Both the position numbers and the translations under genes were made by a program. A stretch of DNA of 64,000 bases from IMG/VR virus record IMGVR_UViG_3300042310_001117, positions 1-64,000 of that record; one strand, 5' to 3'. This DNA comes from a virus. This document shows, piece by piece, positions 8,109 to 16,866 of this stretch; position 1 is the first letter of the stretch, and each line of letters opens with the position of its first letter. The notes beneath the pieces were generated by a model that saw only the letters and a list, made by a program, of their open reading frames with translations, did not search any database and was not told where the DNA came from.

Positions 8109-10033
8109 ATTCATTTTCTGATTGGCTATATTTAAAAGAAGCATTTCAAAGTTATTTTTTATTTGGACTATGCACACGTCCACTAAACGAAAACACAGAT
8201 GCTAATCCATCTAGTGGAGAAGTATGTGTTAAAACTCCAATCAGTGCTTATCTTCGTGAAATAGAATTTATCAAAGCTTTTGCTCAAACAAATGCCGACC
8301 AAATGGCACAAGTTCTTATGTTTAGTCCACTTACTGCGAATGTAAGTTTTAGTGCTCATTGGGACAATTTCCCGATTATAATGAATATTTTAAAAACATT
8401 ATTTCCTGATAAAATCTCAAAAGAAAATATCATGAAAACATCTCTTAAAAACATACCACTAGACATAAAGGGAACAGGAGATGACAGTAGAAAAACAATT
8501 TATGACGAGTGGCCAAATGATCCTGCTGAAATACTTTCAGCAATATTCCACACTTTAAATGTTGAAGACGCAAAGGTTCTTGAGACTGTCGCTGGATGGA
8601 AATATGATACTATTGTTCATATTTGGAACAATAGACACGAACTATATGAAAGATTAATGGCTGCTAAGAATGATGATGATGAAACATTGATTCGTATATT
8701 AGCCATGATACCCGGAGCAGGGCCAGTTAAGGCTGGTTTTATGGCACAACTAATATTCGGTAGAATTGGTTGTATAGATACTCATAATGTTGATATATAT
8801 AGAAAAGTTTTTCCAGACTTAGTCAGTGAAATAGACCCAGAACTATGGAACATTGATAAAAAATTTACAAAAAAAGATATAAAAATGGGACTGGATGTTC
8901 CAAGCAAAGCAGTAAAGCCAATAAGAGATTATCTTGGAACAATTAATAAATTAGCAAAAAGAAATATTGGTAGCCAACAATTATGGGATGTTTGGGTTGA
9001 TTTCGTGGCTAATTTTTACAAAATGAATGCTTCTGTAAATAAACCCGGTGGACCTTACGCTCAAATGGGAGCGGCTCTTGACCCCAATAGTCCTGAATAT
9101 GCAATGATGCAAGGCATGAAAATCCCCAAAACCCAGAAAAACAGAAAATGGGAGGTTCCTTTGGCTGTAGGATCTCCAGAGGGAGGAGGAGCAAGTCTTA
9201 CTCACATATTAGCGGCAAAAAAACCAGAAGAAATGCTCAGACAATTACAAAGACATGTTGATCCATCTACAAAAGAACCAGAAGATTGGGCGAGATCGGT
9301 AAATCTCAGAGGAGACTTGCCAAGAGCAGTAAAATATGGATTCACAACGGCACTTTCACCAGAAGGAATTAATACAGATAAATTCCAAGACATTATCGGA
9401 CACCATGTTCGTAGAGCCAGTGGCGTTAAAGTAGATCCACAAATTAGAAGAGAAATTGATGCTATTTATCAATTGCCAAAACCAAGAAGCTTAAAACGCA
9501 ACAAAATAATTTCTTTGCCTGAATCTTACAGCGAAATAAGTCGCAAAGCGTCAAATATGGATGTAATAAAAAAATTAAAAGAAAACTTTTTAGTGAATTC
9601 TAAGATGTCAAACATTTATCTGAACGCAACTGAAAATCCATCCATTAGAAAAGAACTTAAAAGTGATAGCTTTTTTTCTGGCTATGAGAAAATGATTACA
9701 CTTATAGGATCAGACGCAGCAACCAGCTTGGCCTTATTTGAATTTTTACATGAGCTTTCCAATGACAGGGAAGAATGTAAACTCAGAAGATTAAAGGAAA
9801 TTATTGAAAATCTTTTGACAATTTCTAAAGAATCATTCAAAAGCTCATTGGACAAAAAGATTTCTTTTAGCTCAACTCATGATGATTGGATCAAATACGC
9901 CAGAGACAATAAGTTTAAATCATTAATATATTTTTACTTGTCACAAATTTCAGATGCCCTTGTCGAAAATGAACATGCTAAAAAGATATCTGAAGATATA
10001 AAAGTTAAATTAAAAATACTTTTAGAAATTTGA
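8102..10033 (+). CDS. Large HhH-domain protein with capsid-targeting-like N-terminus
   Basis: 643 residues. The leader MLNSFSDWLYLKEAF fits the shared N-terminal pattern. Around residues 200-225, MIPGAGPVKAGFMAQLIFGRIGCIDTHNVDIY looks like the helix-hairpin-helix plus catalytic-Asp region of HhH-GPD DNA glycosylases (PGxGPxxA ... DTHN). The middle is Gly/Pro-rich (PGGPYAQMGAALDP). The C-terminal 170 residues are helical and charged. DNA binding or base excision is possible; a virion-carried protein is also possible. Translation is probably coupled to the glycosyltransferase upstream. Confidence 0.6.
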   Translation: MLNSFSDWLYLKEAFQSYFLFGLCTRPLNENTDANPSSGEVCVKTPISAYLREIEFIKAFAQTNADQMAQVLMFSPLTANVSFSAHWDNFPIIMNILKTLFPDKISKENIMKTSLKNIPLDIKGTGDDSRKTIYDEWPNDPAEILSAIFHTLNVEDAKVLETVAGWKYDTIVHIWNNRHELYERLMAAKNDDDETLIRILAMIPGAGPVKAGFMAQLIFGRIGCIDTHNVDIYRKVFPDLVSEIDPELWNIDKKFTKKDIKMGLDVPSKAVKPIRDYLGTINKLAKRNIGSQQLWDVWVDFVANFYKMNASVNKPGGPYAQMGAALDPNSPEYAMMQGMKIPKTQKNRKWEVPLAVGSPEGGGASLTHILAAKKPEEMLRQLQRHVDPSTKEPEDWARSVNLRGDLPRAVKYGFTTALSPEGINTDKFQDIIGHHVRRASGVKVDPQIRREIDAIYQLPKPRSLKRNKIISLPESYSEISRKASNMDVIKKLKENFLVNSKMSNIYLNATENPSIRKELKSDSFFSGYEKMITLIGSDAATSLALFEFLHELSNDREECKLRRLKEIIENLLTISKESFKSSLDKKISFSSTHDDWIKYARDNKFKSLIYFYLSQISDALVENEHAKKISEDIKVKLKILLEI

Positions 10034-10055
10034 GAAAAACAATCCTGATTTTTTC

Positions 10056-10084
10056 TTTACAACAATGGATTGGTTGTCTATATT
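10056..10084 (+). promoter_or_regulatory. Sigma-70-type promoter TTTACA-N17-TATATT
   Basis: TTTACA at 10056-10061 and TATATT at 10079-10084 are spaced by exactly 17 bases, about 40 bases ahead of the ATG at 10127. The same layout recurs before at least four other genes. It also argues against the upstream in-frame TTG at 10070, which lies inside the promoter. Confidence 0.7.
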
Positions 10085-10126
10085 AACAAGTGTGTCAACT
10101 TTTCTAATATAGGATGGAAGCAAAAA

Positions 10127-10810
10127 ATGCTCACTATGATTGTTTTACTTACATTCAGCCAAAATGGGCTGGAGTCGATGTGTCAAGCTGTTGGTTGTGG
10201 CCATGGATCTAATTGCTCTCCAACTCGCAGCAGTTACCTAAATACACCCGCCAGTATCGTCCAGATGAGGCTTCACGCCACTAATTTAGCTCGTAACCTA
10301 AACACGAACAGCGATATGATTGCACCAGCTATTGTGTCGAGCGATCCAACTTACCGTGTTGCAGCAGCTTTCGCTTCTGGAATGAGCTATAAGCCTAATG
10401 AGTCGTTGTATATGTTGCTTGATGATCCTGAGCCTTTGGTATCACAAGCTGCTAGGGAGGCATTAACTCATATCGCCATGGTCCAACTGAACAGGCGAGT
10501 TGATTTTGGCCCATTCCCAAATTCAGATCCAGCGCACAGAGCCGATGCTGCTAATCTTTGGCGTATATTTTACGCAAAAAATCGCATCCCTGACAATTCT
10601 TCTGAAAAAGTGAGTCCAGATGAATCTGTTTCTCGCAAAAGAAACCCTCGTGAAAGCAGCAACAATCTTATGGAGGTCAAAGCGGTAATTCCACCGAAAA
10701 AGCCACCTGTGCGGACAAGGCAGATTTTAGTTGAAACTGAAGATGATTCAATTCCCGGCTTCAAGATAAAAAGAATTAATACAGTAACTGTACCTGATGA
10801 AACAAACTAA
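10127..10810 (+). CDS. Secreted HEAT-like repeat protein
   Basis: 228 residues from the ATG at 10127. The start is chosen because a good promoter lies at 10056-10084, AGGATGG precedes this ATG, and it opens with a hydrophobic signal-like stretch (MLTMIVLLTFSQNGLES). Residues about 80-130 resemble one or two HEAT-like helical repeats (YRVAAAFASGM ... DDPEPLVSQAAREALTHIA) followed by RVDFGPFPNSDPAHRADAANLWRIF, a pattern I associate with planctomycete secreted proteins. The C-terminus is basic and low-complexity. It is followed by a 14-bp terminator hairpin. Possibly host-derived. Confidence 0.7.
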   Translation: MLTMIVLLTFSQNGLESMCQAVGCGHGSNCSPTRSSYLNTPASIVQMRLHATNLARNLNTNSDMIAPAIVSSDPTYRVAAAFASGMSYKPNESLYMLLDDPEPLVSQAAREALTHIAMVQLNRRVDFGPFPNSDPAHRADAANLWRIFYAKNRIPDNSSEKVSPDESVSRKRNPRESSNNLMEVKAVIPPKKPPVRTRQILVETEDDSIPGFKIKRINTVTVPDETN

Positions 10811-10830
10811 TTAATTTGAAAACCCATTAA

Positions 10831-10868
10831 ATTTTAAAGCCTCGTCATTTATGGCGAGGCTTTAAAAT
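10831..10868. terminator. Bidirectional intrinsic terminator
   Basis: Perfect 14-bp stem ATTTTAAAGCCTCG / CGAGGCTTTAAAAT with loop TCATTTATGG. It lies between the converging 10127-10810 and 10876-10971 genes and carries an A/T tract on both sides. Confidence 0.85.
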
Positions 10869-10875
10869 TTGATTT

Positions 10876-10971
10876 CTATGTTTCTGTTAGATCGTACCAA
10901 ACTTTAACAATTATAAAAACAGTGATCATTATAAAACCCATTATCAACGCCAACACACCAGCTTCACTCAT
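10876..10971 (-). CDS. 31-residue single-TM peptide
   Basis: ATG at 10971 follows AGAGGTTTGACA, an acceptable ribosome-binding site, and opens a frame with a short N-terminus, one hydrophobic helix (ALIMGFIMITVFIIV) and the tail KVWYDLTET. It ends five bases... inside the gap before a bidirectional terminator. The composition is that of a small inner-membrane peptide. Function unknown. Confidence 0.5.
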   Translation of the reverse strand: MSEAGVLALIMGFIMITVFIIVKVWYDLTET

Positions 10972-11092
10972 TGTCAAACCTCTAAGATTACTTCATGTTT
11001 CTAAAATTGATTGTAACTTACAAAAAATGAAAATCACTATTGTTTTTTCATTTTTTTAAGTTATTGTATGTTTTAATCAAGGGGGAAAGACC

Positions 11093-11350
11093 ATGTACGA
11101 AGAGATTAAAATTCAACTTGCTGATGAGAATCCTGATGCTCTTTTTGCTGATGGATTTGAGGAAGCTTTGATTGGTGTTGCCAGAAGATGTAGCCAACCT
11201 TCTCTAGCAATTTATGATCGTGAAAAATGTATTAAAATACTTGCCAAAGATATGAGTTATGAAGAAGCAGAAGAATATTTTGAATTCAATGTAAGCGGTG
11301 CTTGGATGGGTCCAAATACACCGCTATTTCTTTATCGCATCACAGAATAA
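11093..11350 (+). CDS. Conserved small hypothetical protein
   Basis: 85 residues with a strong AAGGGGGAAAGACC site before the ATG. The sequence (FADGFEEALIGVARRC ... LAIYDREKCIKIL ... MSYEEAEEYFEFNVSGAWMGPNTPLF) matches a compact family I have seen in phages and bacteria without known function, recognisable by DGF(E/D)xAxIGV and EYFEFNVxGAxxGxNTP. Acidic, soluble, single domain. Confidence 0.75.
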   Translation: MYEEIKIQLADENPDALFADGFEEALIGVARRCSQPSLAIYDREKCIKILAKDMSYEEAEEYFEFNVSGAWMGPNTPLFLYRITE

Positions 11351-11518
11351 TCATTTTTTCCTAATCATTCTTTTTAATAGGTGAATATAAAATTCATGAA
11401 CTTCTCGGATCATGTAATCATGATTATCATCAGTGATTATTTTGATTAATAAAAAAATTAACACTAAAAAACAAACATGAACAGCAATAATATTAATGAT
11501 TAATAGATAAATCCACAT
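11351..11518 (-). CDS. Small membrane protein
   Basis: 55 residues from the ATG at 11518, which follows AAGGAGG with short spacing; the longer frame begins at a TTG that has no support. One long hydrophobic segment (IYLLIINIIAVHVCFLVLIFLLIKII) and a basic C-terminus (HLLKRMIRKK) suggest a single-pass inner-membrane protein with the tail in the cytoplasm. Function unknown. Confidence 0.5.
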   Translation of the reverse strand: MWIYLLIINIIAVHVCFLVLIFLLIKIITDDNHDYMIREVHEFYIHLLKRMIRKK

Positions 11519-11571
11519 AAGCCTCCTTACTTGATGTGACAAGTATATTTATTGATTTGAAGATTAAAAAA

Positions 11572-11600
11572 TTGACTGATCAATAATTTTGTGTTACAAT
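11572..11600 (+). promoter_or_regulatory. Sigma-70-type promoter TTGACT-N17-TACAAT
   Basis: TTGACT (11572-11577) and TACAAT (11595-11600) are 17 bases apart and sit 24 bases before the ATG of the 11624 gene. Confidence 0.65.
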
Positions 11601-11623
11601 TTTGTTTTAATTGAGGCATCGCA

Positions 11624-11833
11624 ATGAGAAGAAAAATAATTTTCTTGTATCCCGGTCACATAACCAAAGGTCTTAACGGAAGAATTTTATGGCATCCAAG
11701 ATTGCCAGAATTTGATTTAAAACAAAATGATTGGCCATCAACAGGTTCGGTTGAAATAACAAGTTGTATTCACGATCCTTGGCCATTTGGAGAAGGTGGC
11801 AAAGAATTCATAATGGAAGTGGAAACGCAATAA
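11624..11833 (+). CDS. Small hypothetical protein
   Basis: 69 residues (MRRKIIFLYPGHITKGLNGR...), preceded by TTGAGGCATCGCA and by its own promoter at 11572-11600, so it is probably expressed alone. Rich in Pro, Trp and Gly (HDPWPFGEGGKEF), beta-type. No family recognised. Confidence 0.6.
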   Translation: MRRKIIFLYPGHITKGLNGRILWHPRLPEFDLKQNDWPSTGSVEITSCIHDPWPFGEGGKEFIMEVETQ

Positions 11834-11849
11834 ATCACAAAAGATATTT

Positions 11850-12254
11850 TTAAAATAACTTATTGAATCCATCCATGTCTGGATTAATTCCTTTATTTTT
11901 CAAAGCAACAATTATCTTGGCAAATTTGGAAGCTTCGCAACTTCCTCTTGCCAAATTTGCGAAACGAGTGCAAATGACAATGTTTTCATATGTATATTCT
12001 TGTAGATTATCAATTCTATCGACACTAGGAGCCATAGGGAACCAAGACTTAAATATCCAATTTGGATCAATTGGCACACCTAGCCAGAAACACTTATTTT
12101 TTTGTTCAGCGAATTTTTTCTGTAAGTCCTGCCAAGTTATAGATATTTTATGCAATGAATTTCTTTCCTCATTGCCATGTAAAGCAGCATAGGCCAAGCC
12201 GACACGACCAGATATTTTTACGTTTGAAATAAGTTTCTTCCATGGATTTTTCAT
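11850..12254 (-). CDS. HNH-like (His-Me finger) endonuclease, Cys-less
   Basis: 134 residues. The core PSVDRIDNLQEYTYENIVICTRFANLARG resembles phage HNH-type nucleases in which PSxDRID supplies the metal-site Asp and the downstream Asn/Arg replace the zinc-binding part; no CxxC pairs are present. The N-terminal segment is basic (KKLISNVKISGRVG), as expected for DNA contact. Stand-alone genes of this kind are often homing endonucleases or packaging-associated nickases. Which one applies here is unknown. Confidence 0.6.
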   Translation of the reverse strand: MKNPWKKLISNVKISGRVGLAYAALHGNEERNSLHKISITWQDLQKKFAEQKNKCFWLGVPIDPNWIFKSWFPMAPSVDRIDNLQEYTYENIVICTRFANLARGSCEASKFAKIIVALKNKGINPDMDGFNKLF

Positions 12255-12392
12255 AATTTTTATATTATAGTTAATCCAAAAATTAATTCTGGCGGCACTT
12301 TATTGAAGTAATTTGCTTCTAAAAAATCTATGCAATTGACGTTTGGCAAAATGAATTTAAGTCTTTTACCTGTTCAAATCATATATAATGAT

Positions 12393-13421
12393 ATGAGAAA
12401 TTTCAGGTTAATTGTTTTGGCCACTATTTCTCTGCTCTTCGTGGCAGACGTAATTCTTTTATATAAAAAAAATATATTGCAAAAATTTGCCATAAGTGTG
12501 GTTAAACACGAAACTAAAGATTATGTTAAAAATAAAATAGAAAAAATTACAAACAAAATTATTGATAAATATTTGCCAAAAAAAGTTTCAGATAAATCTT
12601 TTCAAGTAAGCAATGTGGCCTTAAATTATAAAAAACAAAGTGATATAATTGACCAGCTTGAGAAGTGGAACAAAGAAGCACCAGATTTCACTGACATTGC
12701 AACATATGGTAAAACTGCCAATGGAACAGAATGTCATTATTTTAGGATAGGAACAAAAGACAAACCAAAGGTTCTTATCAACGCAGGTTTATATGGTGAT
12801 GAAGAGTATGCGATACTTGCTACGATGCACACAATAGAAAAGCTTTTGAATGGTTATGGAAAAAACGATGACATAACATGGATTCTTAATAATCGTGATA
12901 TTTATTTCATTCCAACAATGTCGCCAGATACATATTTGAAATCTGACAAGATTGAGGGTTACAATCCTTCGATTAGTTTCCCTTACCCTAAAAGACCCAA
13001 CAATCCTTCTCCTTCACCAATTAAGCTTGTAATGTGTCTAATGAATCACATGAAGTTCAAAGCTGTTATGAACATGCACACATTTGGAGAATCAATTTAT
13101 GCTCCTGAGATTTGTCAAAAAGAAGATGGCGACAAGATAAATAATCTTATTGCTAAGATGATTGGGATAAATGGTTATAAAACTGAAAGACTTGAAAATG
13201 CTCAAGGTTCTGGAACAGATGTTGACTGGTTCTATTCTGCTGGATCAGCAAGTATCAAGATGATGTGGGGCAAGAAAAGCCGCCAATTTGTCGAATACAC
13301 AGAAGTTGGACCATCTGTAGAAAAAAGCTTGCCTGCTATTGTTTTATTCATCAAAGAGGCAGCAGATTTAAACTTGTGTCCAACACCTCTTCATACAGTT
13401 TATTATTACGAAGCCGAATGA
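12393..13421 (+). CDS. M14 carboxypeptidase-like protein, membrane-anchored, altered zinc site
   Basis: 342 residues from the ATG at 12393, chosen because it places a signal-anchor (FRLIVLATISLLFVADVIL) at the N-terminus; the upstream 21 codons add nothing recognisable. The fold follows M14 zinc carboxypeptidases: KPKVLINAGLYGDEEYA (about residue 132), NNRDIYFIPTMSPD, MNMHTFGES (about 227) and the late FVEYTEVGP (about 300) carrying the catalytic Glu. The usual HGxE motif reads YGDE, so the first zinc His is Tyr. It may have altered or lost peptidase activity. Likely periplasmic; peptidoglycan-peptide trimming is a guess. Confidence 0.65.
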   Translation: MRNFRLIVLATISLLFVADVILLYKKNILQKFAISVVKHETKDYVKNKIEKITNKIIDKYLPKKVSDKSFQVSNVALNYKKQSDIIDQLEKWNKEAPDFTDIATYGKTANGTECHYFRIGTKDKPKVLINAGLYGDEEYAILATMHTIEKLLNGYGKNDDITWILNNRDIYFIPTMSPDTYLKSDKIEGYNPSISFPYPKRPNNPSPSPIKLVMCLMNHMKFKAVMNMHTFGESIYAPEICQKEDGDKINNLIAKMIGINGYKTERLENAQGSGTDVDWFYSAGSASIKMMWGKKSRQFVEYTEVGPSVEKSLPAIVLFIKEAADLNLCPTPLHTVYYYEAE

Positions 13422-13422
13422 T

Positions 13423-13839
13423 TTACTTAAGATTCTTAAGCTTATAAATTAGATGATAAACTTCGGTAGAAATTTCATCTAATTGATTATGAATAAATGT
13501 ATCTTTTTTATCAATCGTGTTATGAAAGCCTTCTACAAATTTAGCGAATGATTCAAAATAAGATATTACATCCTGATTGGCTGGCACAGAATTCATTTTG
13601 AATGAAACAAGTCCATATTTCCCAGAATATGTTTCAAAAATTGTGTCGGCAAGATCAACAATTGATTCATAAAAGCCGCCGAGTGCTTTGTGCTGGCTAT
13701 AAGACTTTGATTGCAAATGTGCATAATGAGCAAAATCACGAGATTCAAAGAGTTTGCTGAAAAGAATTGATATTGATTTTTCACCCGATGATGCTGCTTC
13801 GTTATATCCGATAGGTGGCATCAGGTTGTTATTGCTCAT
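13423..13839 (-). CDS. Ferritin-like helical phage protein (DUF5856-type)
   Basis: 138 residues from the ATG at 13839: GGAG at 13846-13849 with six bases of spacing selects it over the upstream ATG. The body is four helices with Glu/His pairs (LFESRDFAHYAHLQSKSYSQHKALGGFYESIVDLAD), which resembles small ferritin-like proteins found in T4-like phages (DUF5856, from memory). No full di-iron motif set can be confirmed by eye. Function unknown. Confidence 0.55.
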   Translation of the reverse strand: MSNNNLMPPIGYNEAASSGEKSISILFSKLFESRDFAHYAHLQSKSYSQHKALGGFYESIVDLADTIFETYSGKYGLVSFKMNSVPANQDVISYFESFAKFVEGFHNTIDKKDTFIHNQLDEISTEVYHLIYKLKNLK

Positions 13840-13864
13840 TTTTTTCTCCATTTTTGAATCTAAA

Positions 13865-14038
13865 TTATTTAGGTAAATTGTGTGAGTTTTTCTTGCGATT
13901 TGGCTTAATTTTTTTAATATTGGTTGTAATTCCCATTTTATTCAATTTACAGCAAACATCGAAAATAGCCTCAAGATACAAATTTACTTCCTCGAAATTT
14001 TTTGATGATAAGTCCAAATGAAATTTATTATACTTAAT
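13865..14038 (-). CDS. Small hypothetical protein, probable ATT start
   Basis: The frame has no ATG near a ribosome-binding site. AAGGAGG at 14044-14050 is followed, after six bases, by ATT at 14036-14038, the best-placed start; GTG further upstream lies before the site. The 57-residue product (IKYNKFHLDLSSKNFEE...) is a basic helical protein ending in a Lys/Asn-rich tail (KIKPNRKKNSHNLPK). ACG at 14039-14041 is an alternative. Function unknown. Confidence 0.45.
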   Translation of the reverse strand: MKYNKFHLDLSSKNFEEVNLYLEAIFDVCCKLNKMGITTNIKKIKPNRKKNSHNLPK

Positions 14039-14154
14039 CGTCCACCTCCTTAAATTTAGGCCCACTTGTTAGGCATAGATACTATTTACTATTTTATGAA
14101 AATTATTCAATTAAAAATGTCGTGATTTTCTATTGAATAATATATAATATAAAC

Positions 14155-14847
14155 ATGGAAAGAGTAAGCATTATTGAAGGCAAGATTCCTGTAATCATTG
14201 TAGCCCCACATGGCTATAGTGGAGACGATGAAAATACTGACATAATGGCTGATCATATTGCCAAGTCAATTGATGCCTATGCAGTTATTAATAAAGGATG
14301 GGAAAGAAGCGAAACCGTTGACTTCATGAGAGACAAGGCCGACTGCAATAATGTCTACCATTGTTTAGAAGATGTTGTCCGTGAAGAATTTCTAGACCCA
14401 ATCATTCGCTTTAAAAATAAAATACTGAAAACAAATCCAATTGTCTACATCTTTTATTTACATGGAATGAGCAATCGCCACAGGAAAATAGCCCAAGATC
14501 CTCTTCTCGATGTTGTTGTCGGCTATGGCGCAGGAAAGCCAAATAGTTTATCTTGTGATATTTGGCAAAAGAACCTTTTTTTAAATTATTTAAATTTAAA
14601 TGGAATCACATCGTATGAAGGAAAAGCTGGTGGTCAGATGAGTGGTTGGTCTAAAAATAACTTAAATCAATATTTTCGCAAATGGGATTATGATCCAAAT
14701 GTCTCATCGATGCAAATAGAAGTTATTTATGAATTAAGACAAGATAAAGACTTAGCAATAATTACTGCTGATTATATGGCCACAGTAATAAACGACACAA
14801 GTGTTGCAAGTGGTTATACAGGAAATGATGCTTTTAAATTATACTAA
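14155..14847 (+). CDS. N-formylglutamate amidohydrolase-like hydrolase
   Basis: 230 residues. The N-terminal VIIVAPHGYSGDDENTDIMAD resembles the metal-binding PHGG..D..T opening of N-formylglutamate amidohydrolase-like enzymes, with a second His in IFYLHGMSNRHR (about residue 105) and a Glu in a late strand (QIEVIYELR, about 190). This fold is related to zinc carboxypeptidases. No signal peptide, so cytoplasmic. Substrate could be an amino-acid amide or peptide. It overlaps the convergent neighbour by four bases. Confidence 0.55.
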   Translation: MERVSIIEGKIPVIIVAPHGYSGDDENTDIMADHIAKSIDAYAVINKGWERSETVDFMRDKADCNNVYHCLEDVVREEFLDPIIRFKNKILKTNPIVYIFYLHGMSNRHRKIAQDPLLDVVVGYGAGKPNSLSCDIWQKNLFLNYLNLNGITSYEGKAGGQMSGWSKNNLNQYFRKWDYDPNVSSMQIEVIYELRQDKDLAIITADYMATVINDTSVASGYTGNDAFKLY

Positions 14848-15431
14848 TTGGGCCTAACAAACTTTTTCAAATATTCCTTGTCATCTTCTGTGAGTTCAAT
14901 ATATTTGGGCATTCTATCAAGAGTCCAATCACGATTGAAGAAAATAAAGTCACTTGCATCAGCACCTTTCATAATCATTGAAAAGTTTTCATTCAATAAC
15001 AATCCCATCAGACCAATTTTAGAAGAATTAACATTTAATTTTGCATTAATTGCATCCAATGAAGATTTGTTTTCTAATTTAAATTTATCTATATCGCTTT
15101 TCAATTTAACAAGTTCAGGGTCAAAGGTTTCTTCTTTTACGACTGAAACAGATTGTTTAGTTTGAAAACTGGAAAAAATCCAATTTTTAAAATGATTACC
15201 AGTTTTATTATCATAAACTAAAATTGTAGCCAAGCCAATTATTACAAGAAGCACAAAAAAAACAAAAGTGCTACTGTCTTTATTTTCTGTGACGGGAACG
15301 ATAACGGGAGAAGGGACTTCAATTTTATTTTTTTGTTGTGGAACTGAATCAACATATTTTTCTGATGCTGATTTTTCTTCAGTTTCTTCAAATTGTTTTC
15401 TTAATTCATTTTCCCAATCTTCTAGTGCCAT
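14844..15431 (-). CDS. Single-TM protein with periplasmic coiled coil
   Basis: 195 residues. An acidic cytoplasmic N-terminus (WENELRKQFEETEEK) and a Val/Pro linker precede one transmembrane helix (FVFFVLLVIIGLATILVY, residues about 75-92). The C-terminal 100 residues are predicted coiled coil (ELVKLKSDIDKFKLENK). CAGAGGAGACAA precedes the ATG. No family recognised. Confidence 0.6.
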   Translation of the reverse strand: MALEDWENELRKQFEETEEKSASEKYVDSVPQQKNKIEVPSPVIVPVTENKDSSTFVFFVLLVIIGLATILVYDNKTGNHFKNWIFSSFQTKQSVSVVKEETFDPELVKLKSDIDKFKLENKSSLDAINAKLNVNSSKIGLMGLLLNENFSMIMKGADASDFIFFNRDWTLDRMPKYIELTEDDKEYLKKFVRPN

Positions 15432-15473
15432 TTGTCTCCTCTGTTCTACTTTATATTATTTATCATTATTTTT

Positions 15474-16373
15474 TCATTTTACAACATCTCCTTTGTATAT
15501 TAATATTGTTTTTCCATTAGGTAAATTGCAAGCGACATCATCATTTATTTCAAGTATTTCTTCTAAGTAAGTTCCTTTTTCAATAAATCCCTTACTTATT
15601 AGCGTTTCTTTTAAGTTTTGAGCATGGATGCAAACTAAGTTTCCATCTTTCTCTATGATGACTAAATCAACTAAACATTGAACAGCATTATTTGGTTTGT
15701 ATGTTGATTTAATGATTAGGTGTGGCCAAGGCTGTTCAATTCTTGATCTTTCTTTTTCAATTAGATCGTGAAGTTTTTTCTTTCCTAGTTTTCTTTTATT
15801 GTTGTTATATAATTTTCTTAATTTACAAACTGATTCTAAAGTTAAATTACTGTGTGCTTTCAAATTGTTACAAATACAGCACATGGTTTGATAATTGTCT
15901 AATTGATCTTCGCCGCCAAATGCTTTCGCCTTTATGTGGTCTTTAGTGAAAAGAATCATTTTCTTATCTTCTTCGCCATAAAAATTAAAATGTGGCACCA
16001 TATCAGATGGATGACATTCTAGTAAAATTTTTGTAGCTTTCAGCCCACATGAAACACAAGCAATATTATCTCTAAACACATGATACCTGTCAGTGTTCAT
16101 CTTTACTTGATAGATGTCATTGTTATTCTTGTATTCACGCTTAATTGGATCGTGAGTGATATAGGGCATTACTTCTTCAAAAAGAAATTCTCCTAAATTA
16201 ATCTTTTCTACTTTTTCCTTCATTTTGTCCAAAGAAAGAATTGTGCGAATATCCTCCACACCTTCTTTTATTGGAATTTCTTCCAAATATTTTTTAGCTA
16301 ATTCCATAGATTTTTCATATGGCAAATTAGATTCAAAATTAAAAATTATAGTGCAAGTTGCACGATACTTCAT
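15474..16373 (-). CDS. HNH endonuclease with N-terminal extension
   Basis: 299 residues. Residues about 100-185 form an HNH module: CVSCG zinc pair, then FTKDHIKAKAFGGEDQLDNYQTMCCICNNLKAHS with the DH, N and CxxCN elements. The first 95 residues are charged and contain no known motif; the last 100 look beta-rich. A stand-alone HNH gene in a phage is often a homing endonuclease, but no intron or inserted target is seen next to it. Confidence 0.7.
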   Translation of the reverse strand: MKYRATCTIIFNFESNLPYEKSMELAKKYLEEIPIKEGVEDIRTILSLDKMKEKVEKINLGEFLFEEVMPYITHDPIKREYKNNNDIYQVKMNTDRYHVFRDNIACVSCGLKATKILLECHPSDMVPHFNFYGEEDKKMILFTKDHIKAKAFGGEDQLDNYQTMCCICNNLKAHSNLTLESVCKLRKLYNNNKRKLGKKKLHDLIEKERSRIEQPWPHLIIKSTYKPNNAVQCLVDLVIIEKDGNLVCIHAQNLKETLISKGFIEKGTYLEEILEINDDVACNLPNGKTILIYKGDVVK

Positions 16374-16430
16374 GATATTGTGGCGTAATGTACCTTGACC
16401 TTTTTAGGGTCGAGCAGGAATGCCCCCTCC

Positions 16431-16859
16431 TTAGAAAACTGTTTTTTTCTCTTCATCTTTTCTTTCTTCATCTTGCGGCTTTTCTAAAATTTGTTTAATG
16501 AGTTGAATTTCTTGTTCTAACTTTTTATTTGTCTCAAGAACTTCATGCTCTAAACTCAAATCAATTTCCACTAATTCTTTGATTTCCCTGAAAAGAGTCC
16601 TATAAATGGCGTCTTGTTTTACTTCAACTCTTTTCTGTGCCATTAGAATAAATGGCGCTTGAAAAGCTGCTATGAGAGAAAGAAATAAATTTAACAAAAT
16701 AAATGGATATTCATCCCAGTGAGGAAGAAAATAAATATTGTTAATTATGCCCCATGCTAAAATAATAGCAAAACCAGAAAGGATAAAGTTCCAAGAACCT
16801 CCAAATCTAGCAACTGAATCACTTACCTTTTCACCCAAGGTGCGACAATCTTTTTCCAT
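16431..16859 (-). CDS. DUF1003 membrane protein
   Basis: 142 residues from the second ATG (16859), which has a workable distance from AAGGAG at 16864-16869; the first ATG is only one base from it. The sequence follows DUF1003: ARFGGSWNFILSGFAIILAWGIIN, then YPFILLNLFLSLIAAFQAPFILMAQKR, two transmembrane helices, then a cytoplasmic coiled coil (IDLSLEHEVLETNKKLEQEI). Biological role of the family is unclear. A 19-bp RNA hairpin overlaps the ribosome-binding site. Confidence 0.75.
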   Translation of the reverse strand: MEKDCRTLGEKVSDSVARFGGSWNFILSGFAIILAWGIINNIYFLPHWDEYPFILLNLFLSLIAAFQAPFILMAQKRVEVKQDAIYRTLFREIKELVEIDLSLEHEVLETNKKLEQEIQLIKQILEKPQDEERKDEEKKTVF

Positions 16860-16866
16860 CATGCTC

